Shown here one piece after another: positions 35,644 through 38,460 of a stretch of 38,460 bases of DNA. The DNA lies in NCBI RefSeq assembly GCF_000177675.1, contig NZ_ADGX01000082.1, forward strand, positions 1-38,460, in the 5' to 3' direction. This DNA comes from Parafrankia sp. EUN1f (GTDB lineage Bacteria > Actinomycetota > Actinomycetes > Frankiales > Frankiaceae). Under the pieces are notes generated by a model. It saw only the letters and a list, made by a program, of their open reading frames with translations. It was not told the DNA's origin and made no database searches. Within the stretch, counting starts at the first letter, position 1. The number at the start of each line of letters is the position of its first letter. The translations under genes were made by a program, and so were the position numbers.

Positions 35644-38460
35644 CCTTGACCGCTCAGGCATCCGGCTCCGCGGCGCCCGACGGGCCGGAGCCGGGGCCGG
35701 ATGCCACGCTGGGCTCCGGCGGCCCAGGCTCGACCCGCCGTCCGCGCATCCCCCACCGCTTCCAACGTGTGATCCCCTCGTGGCCCACACTGGTGCTGGC
35801 GGCACTGGCCTACATCCCGCTGCTGGCAACGGCGCCCGGGCGGATCGGCGCGGACACGAAGGCCTACCTCTACCTCGACCCGGGCCGGATGCTCTCCCGC
35901 GCGGTGTCGATGTGGGATCCCGACGTCGGGATGGGCACGGTCACCCACCAGAACATCGGCTACCTGTTCCCGCAGGGCCTGTTCTACTGGCTCCTCCAGC
36001 TCGTCGGGCTGCCCGACTGGGTGGCCCAGCGGCTGTGGACCGGCTCGATCCTGTTCGGCGCGGGCGCGGGCGTGCTGTTCCTGATGCGGTCGTTCCGCTG
36101 GCCCGACCGATACGCGTTCATCGCCGCGCTGGGCTACATGCTCACGCCCTACACCCTGGAGTACGAGGCACGGATCTCGGCGATCCTGCTGCCGTACGCG
36201 GGCCTGGGCTGGCTGATCGGCATCACCGTGCGCGGCCTGCGCGAGGCCGGCGTGGACGAGCTCGCCCGAGCGGGCGTCACCGGTGCCTCTGGTGGCTCCG
36301 GTGCCTCTGGTTCCGCTGCCTCTGGTGGCTCCGCTGCCACTGCTGCCACGGGCCGCTCCCGATGGGACCGCCTGCGTTCCGGCTGGCGGTGGCCGGCGGC
36401 GTTCGCGCTGATGGTGACCCTGATCGGCAGCATCAACGCGTCCAGCCTGATCTTCATTCTGTTCGCGCCGCTGCTGTGGGTGCCGTTCGCGGTGTGGGGC
36501 ACCCGCGAGGTCCGGTTCGCAACCGCGCTCGGCCTGTGCACGCGGGCCGTGGCGCTGATCATCGTCACGTCCGCGTGGTGGATGGCCGGCCTGTACACGC
36601 AGGCCGGCTACGGCCTGAACGTGCTCGCGTTCACCGAGACGGTGAAGACCGTCGCGAGCAGCTCGCAGGCGTCCGAGGTGCTGCGGGGCCTCGGCAACTG
36701 GTTCTTCTACGGCGAGGACGCCCTCGGGCCCTGGATCAGCCCGGCGACCGAGTACACCGGCAACCTGGTGATCATCGCGATCAGCTTCGCGGTGCCCATA
36801 CTGGCGCTGGCCGCCGCCGCCTGCGTGCGCTGGGGCCATCGCGCCTACTTCATCGCCCTGATCACGCTCGGCACGATGATCTCGGTTGGCGTGTACCCGT
36901 ACGACGACCCGTCTCCGCTGGGCCGGCTGTTCCGCGACTTCGCCGAGGGGTCCACCGCCGGGCTGGCGCTGCGTTCGCTGCCCCGTGCGGTCCCCATGGT
37001 GGTGCTGGGGCTGTCGGTGCTGCTCGCCGGCGGCCTGGCCGTCCTCGACCAGAGGTTCGCGGCCAGCCGCGCACGGCGAGCCGAGGCGGCGGCCGAAGCC
37101 GCGACCACGGCAGGCACAGCCGCGACCACGGCAGGCGCGGCCTCCGCGCGCCGGCGGCCCGCGCTGGTGCCGACTCTGGCATTCGGCGGGGCGGCGCTGA
37201 TGCTCGTGCTGAACATGTCGCCACTGTTCCGTGGGCAGTTCATCGAGCCGCTGCTGGACCGCCCGGAGGACATCCCGGCCTACGAGCAGGAGCTCGCCAG
37301 CGCCCTCGATGCCGTCGCCCCGGACGCGACCGGCCAGCAGACCCGGGTGCTGGAGCTGCCCGGAGCCGACTTCGCCCACTACCGGTGGGGCACCACGCTC
37401 GACCCGGTCGCCTACGGGCTGATGGACCGGCCGTCGGTGGTCCGCGAGCTCATCCCCTACGGCGACGCCGGCTCCGTGGACCTGGTGCGCGCGCTGGACC
37501 GGCGGATGCAGGAAGGCGTGCTCGACTCCGAGTCGATCCCGGACATCGCCAGGCTGATGAGCGCCGGCGACGTCGTCCTGCGCAGCAACCTCGCCTACGA
37601 GCGGTTCCGGACCCCGCGCCCCCGCGCGACCTGGGACCTGGTGGCCAACAACCGGCCGGACGGGCTGAGCGAGCCGCGCACCTTCGGGCCGCCCACCCTC
37701 GAGGACCCCGGCATCCCCTACACCGACGAGATCACGCTGGGCACCGACGCGGACGTCATCGACCCGCCGACGCTGGCCGACTTCGCCGTCGACGACCCAC
37801 ACTCGATCGTGCGGGCCGAGAGCACCGAGGCACCGCTGCTGGTCAGCGGCAACGGTGAGGCCCTCGTCGACGCGGCCGCCACCGGCCAGCTCGACGCCGT
37901 GCTCGACAGCCGGCGCACCGTGCTCTACGCGGGCGACCTCGTCTCCGACCCCGACAAGATGCGCCAGGCCCTCAACGACGGCGCGGAGCTGCTCGTCAGC
38001 GACACCAACCGGCTGCGGGCCGAGCGGTGGACGGGCATCCGCGAGAACTTCGGGTATGTCGAGCAGCCAGGCGTCACGCCACTGACCAAGGATCCGAACG
38101 ACAACCGGCTGGTGCTCTTCCCCGACGCCGGGCACGCGTCCGAGACGATCATGCAGACGTCCCCGCCGGGCTCCGCGGCGCAGGTCGCGAACGTGCGGGC
38201 CACCGACTACGGCAACACGTTCTCCTACGGTGTCGCCGACCGGCCGACCCAGGCGATCGACGGCGACATGAAGTCCGCCTGGCGGGTGGGGGCGTTCACC
38301 GACCCGACCGGCGCCGCCTGGCAGGTACAGCTCACGAAGGCGACGACCGCCGACCACATCCGGCTCGTGCAGCCGATCAACGGCCCGCGCAACCGGTGGA
38401 TCACCCGCGTCACGCTGACCTTCGACGGCGGCTCCCCCGTCACCGTCGACCTGCGGGACT
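35640..38460 (+). CDS. aftD: AftD-like alpha-(1->3)-arabinofuranosyltransferase (3' end missing)
   Basis: This frame is open to the window edge, showing 940 residues of a longer protein. The N-terminal part is a GT-C membrane glycosyltransferase: helix WPTLVLAALAYIPLLATAPG, then the first outside loop RIGADTKAYLYLDPGRML and VSMWDPDVGMG with the family's acidic residues (D72, D80, D93), GYLFPQGLFYWLLQLVG, and further helices to about residue 510. Low-complexity loops (GASGGSGASGS; TAATTAG) interrupt it. The rest is extracytoplasmic, ending in a discoidin-like carbohydrate-binding fold (PTQAIDGDMKSAWRVGAF, WQVQLTKATTADHIRLVQP). Mycobacterial AftD uses decaprenyl-phospho-arabinose to branch arabinan. 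It starts at GTG 35640, overlapping the preceding stop as GTGA. In this organism the acceptor glycan is not known. Confidence 0.88.
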   Translation, partial: MTLTAQASGSAAPDGPEPGPDATLGSGGPGSTRRPRIPHRFQRVIPSWPTLVLAALAYIPLLATAPGRIGADTKAYLYLDPGRMLSRAVSMWDPDVGMGTVTHQNIGYLFPQGLFYWLLQLVGLPDWVAQRLWTGSILFGAGAGVLFLMRSFRWPDRYAFIAALGYMLTPYTLEYEARISAILLPYAGLGWLIGITVRGLREAGVDELARAGVTGASGGSGASGSAASGGSAATAATGRSRWDRLRSGWRWPAAFALMVTLIGSINASSLIFILFAPLLWVPFAVWGTREVRFATALGLCTRAVALIIVTSAWWMAGLYTQAGYGLNVLAFTETVKTVASSSQASEVLRGLGNWFFYGEDALGPWISPATEYTGNLVIIAISFAVPILALAAAACVRWGHRAYFIALITLGTMISVGVYPYDDPSPLGRLFRDFAEGSTAGLALRSLPRAVPMVVLGLSVLLAGGLAVLDQRFAASRARRAEAAAEAATTAGTAATTAGAASARRRPALVPTLAFGGAALMLVLNMSPLFRGQFIEPLLDRPEDIPAYEQELASALDAVAPDATGQQTRVLELPGADFAHYRWGTTLDPVAYGLMDRPSVVRELIPYGDAGSVDLVRALDRRMQEGVLDSESIPDIARLMSAGDVVLRSNLAYERFRTPRPRATWDLVANNRPDGLSEPRTFGPPTLEDPGIPYTDEITLGTDADVIDPPTLADFAVDDPHSIVRAESTEAPLLVSGNGEALVDAAATGQLDAVLDSRRTVLYAGDLVSDPDKMRQALNDGAELLVSDTNRLRAERWTGIRENFGYVEQPGVTPLTKDPNDNRLVLFPDAGHASETIMQTSPPGSAAQVANVRATDYGNTFSYGVADRPTQAIDGDMKSAWRVGAFTDPTGAAWQVQLTKATTADHIRLVQPINGPRNRWITRVTLTFDGGSPVTVDLRD

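Noticed and set aside
35559-38357. 932-residue open frame on the minus strand
   Set aside because: It is antisense to the GT4 and AftD-like genes, Arg/Gly/His-rich and not family-like; such frames are expected opposite GC-rich coding DNA.

Overview
The window looks like chromosomal DNA of a very GC-rich actinomycete. A Frankia-type organism is my best guess, because of long Ala/Pro/Gly-rich low-complexity tails, short in-frame tandem repeats, a complete 'conservon' (cvnABCDE) and an actinobacterial-type ribosomal protein S1. The genus is inferred, not proven.

Layout. 1-357: end of an NADPH-dependent FMN reductase-like gene. 866-4526: a membrane Ser/Thr protein kinase with an external SH3-like domain, facing (convergently) a membrane SpoIIE/PP2C-type phosphatase. 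4717-12079 (minus): three tightly overlapping genes that I read as a DAB inorganic-carbon (CO2/bicarbonate) accumulation system. These are dabA (formerly DUF2309, with the C-x-D ... H ... C zinc-site pattern intact), dabB (NuoL/MrpA-like, with a roughly 400-residue disordered tail) and a third NuoM/NuoN-like membrane subunit. 12080-13522: a 1.4-kb non-coding stretch with two 96-bp direct repeats, each carrying a 14-bp-stem hairpin, plus decayed relatives. 13523-15717: an HxlR-family regulator with a lone N-terminal Cys and a C-terminal Cys cluster, a glutathione peroxidase gene broken by a one-base frameshift, and a GNAT acetyltransferase.

15718-16948 is a long leader region, partly AT-richer than its surroundings. 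16949-24099 is a conservon: CvnA sensor-kinase-like ATPase, CvnB roadblock, CvnC DUF742, CvnD small GTPase and CvnE cytochrome P450, plus a second adjacent P450. Both P450s have lost the K-helix ExxR arginine (RVLW and EVLW), as known for CYP157. A 19-bp-stem hairpin ends this block and also faces the end of rpsA (24225-25703, minus), which has a recognisable promoter.

26008-38460 is a surface-glycan region: an acyltransferase-3 protein (minus), a 1.5-kb gap, an acyltransferase-3/SGNH fusion, a GDP-mannose 4,6-dehydratase, a polysaccharide flippase, a GT4 glycosyltransferase and the start of an AftD-like arabinofuranosyltransferase that runs off the window. The last three are translationally coupled (ATGA and GTGA overlaps). 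Together they suggest making, O-acylating, flipping and decorating a cell-envelope polysaccharide.

The most unusual items are the three-subunit DAB operon with its tailed DabB, the paired ExxR-less P450s attached to a conservon, and the palindromic repeat family upstream of dabA. Gene-family calls rest on motifs read by eye; no database search was run.
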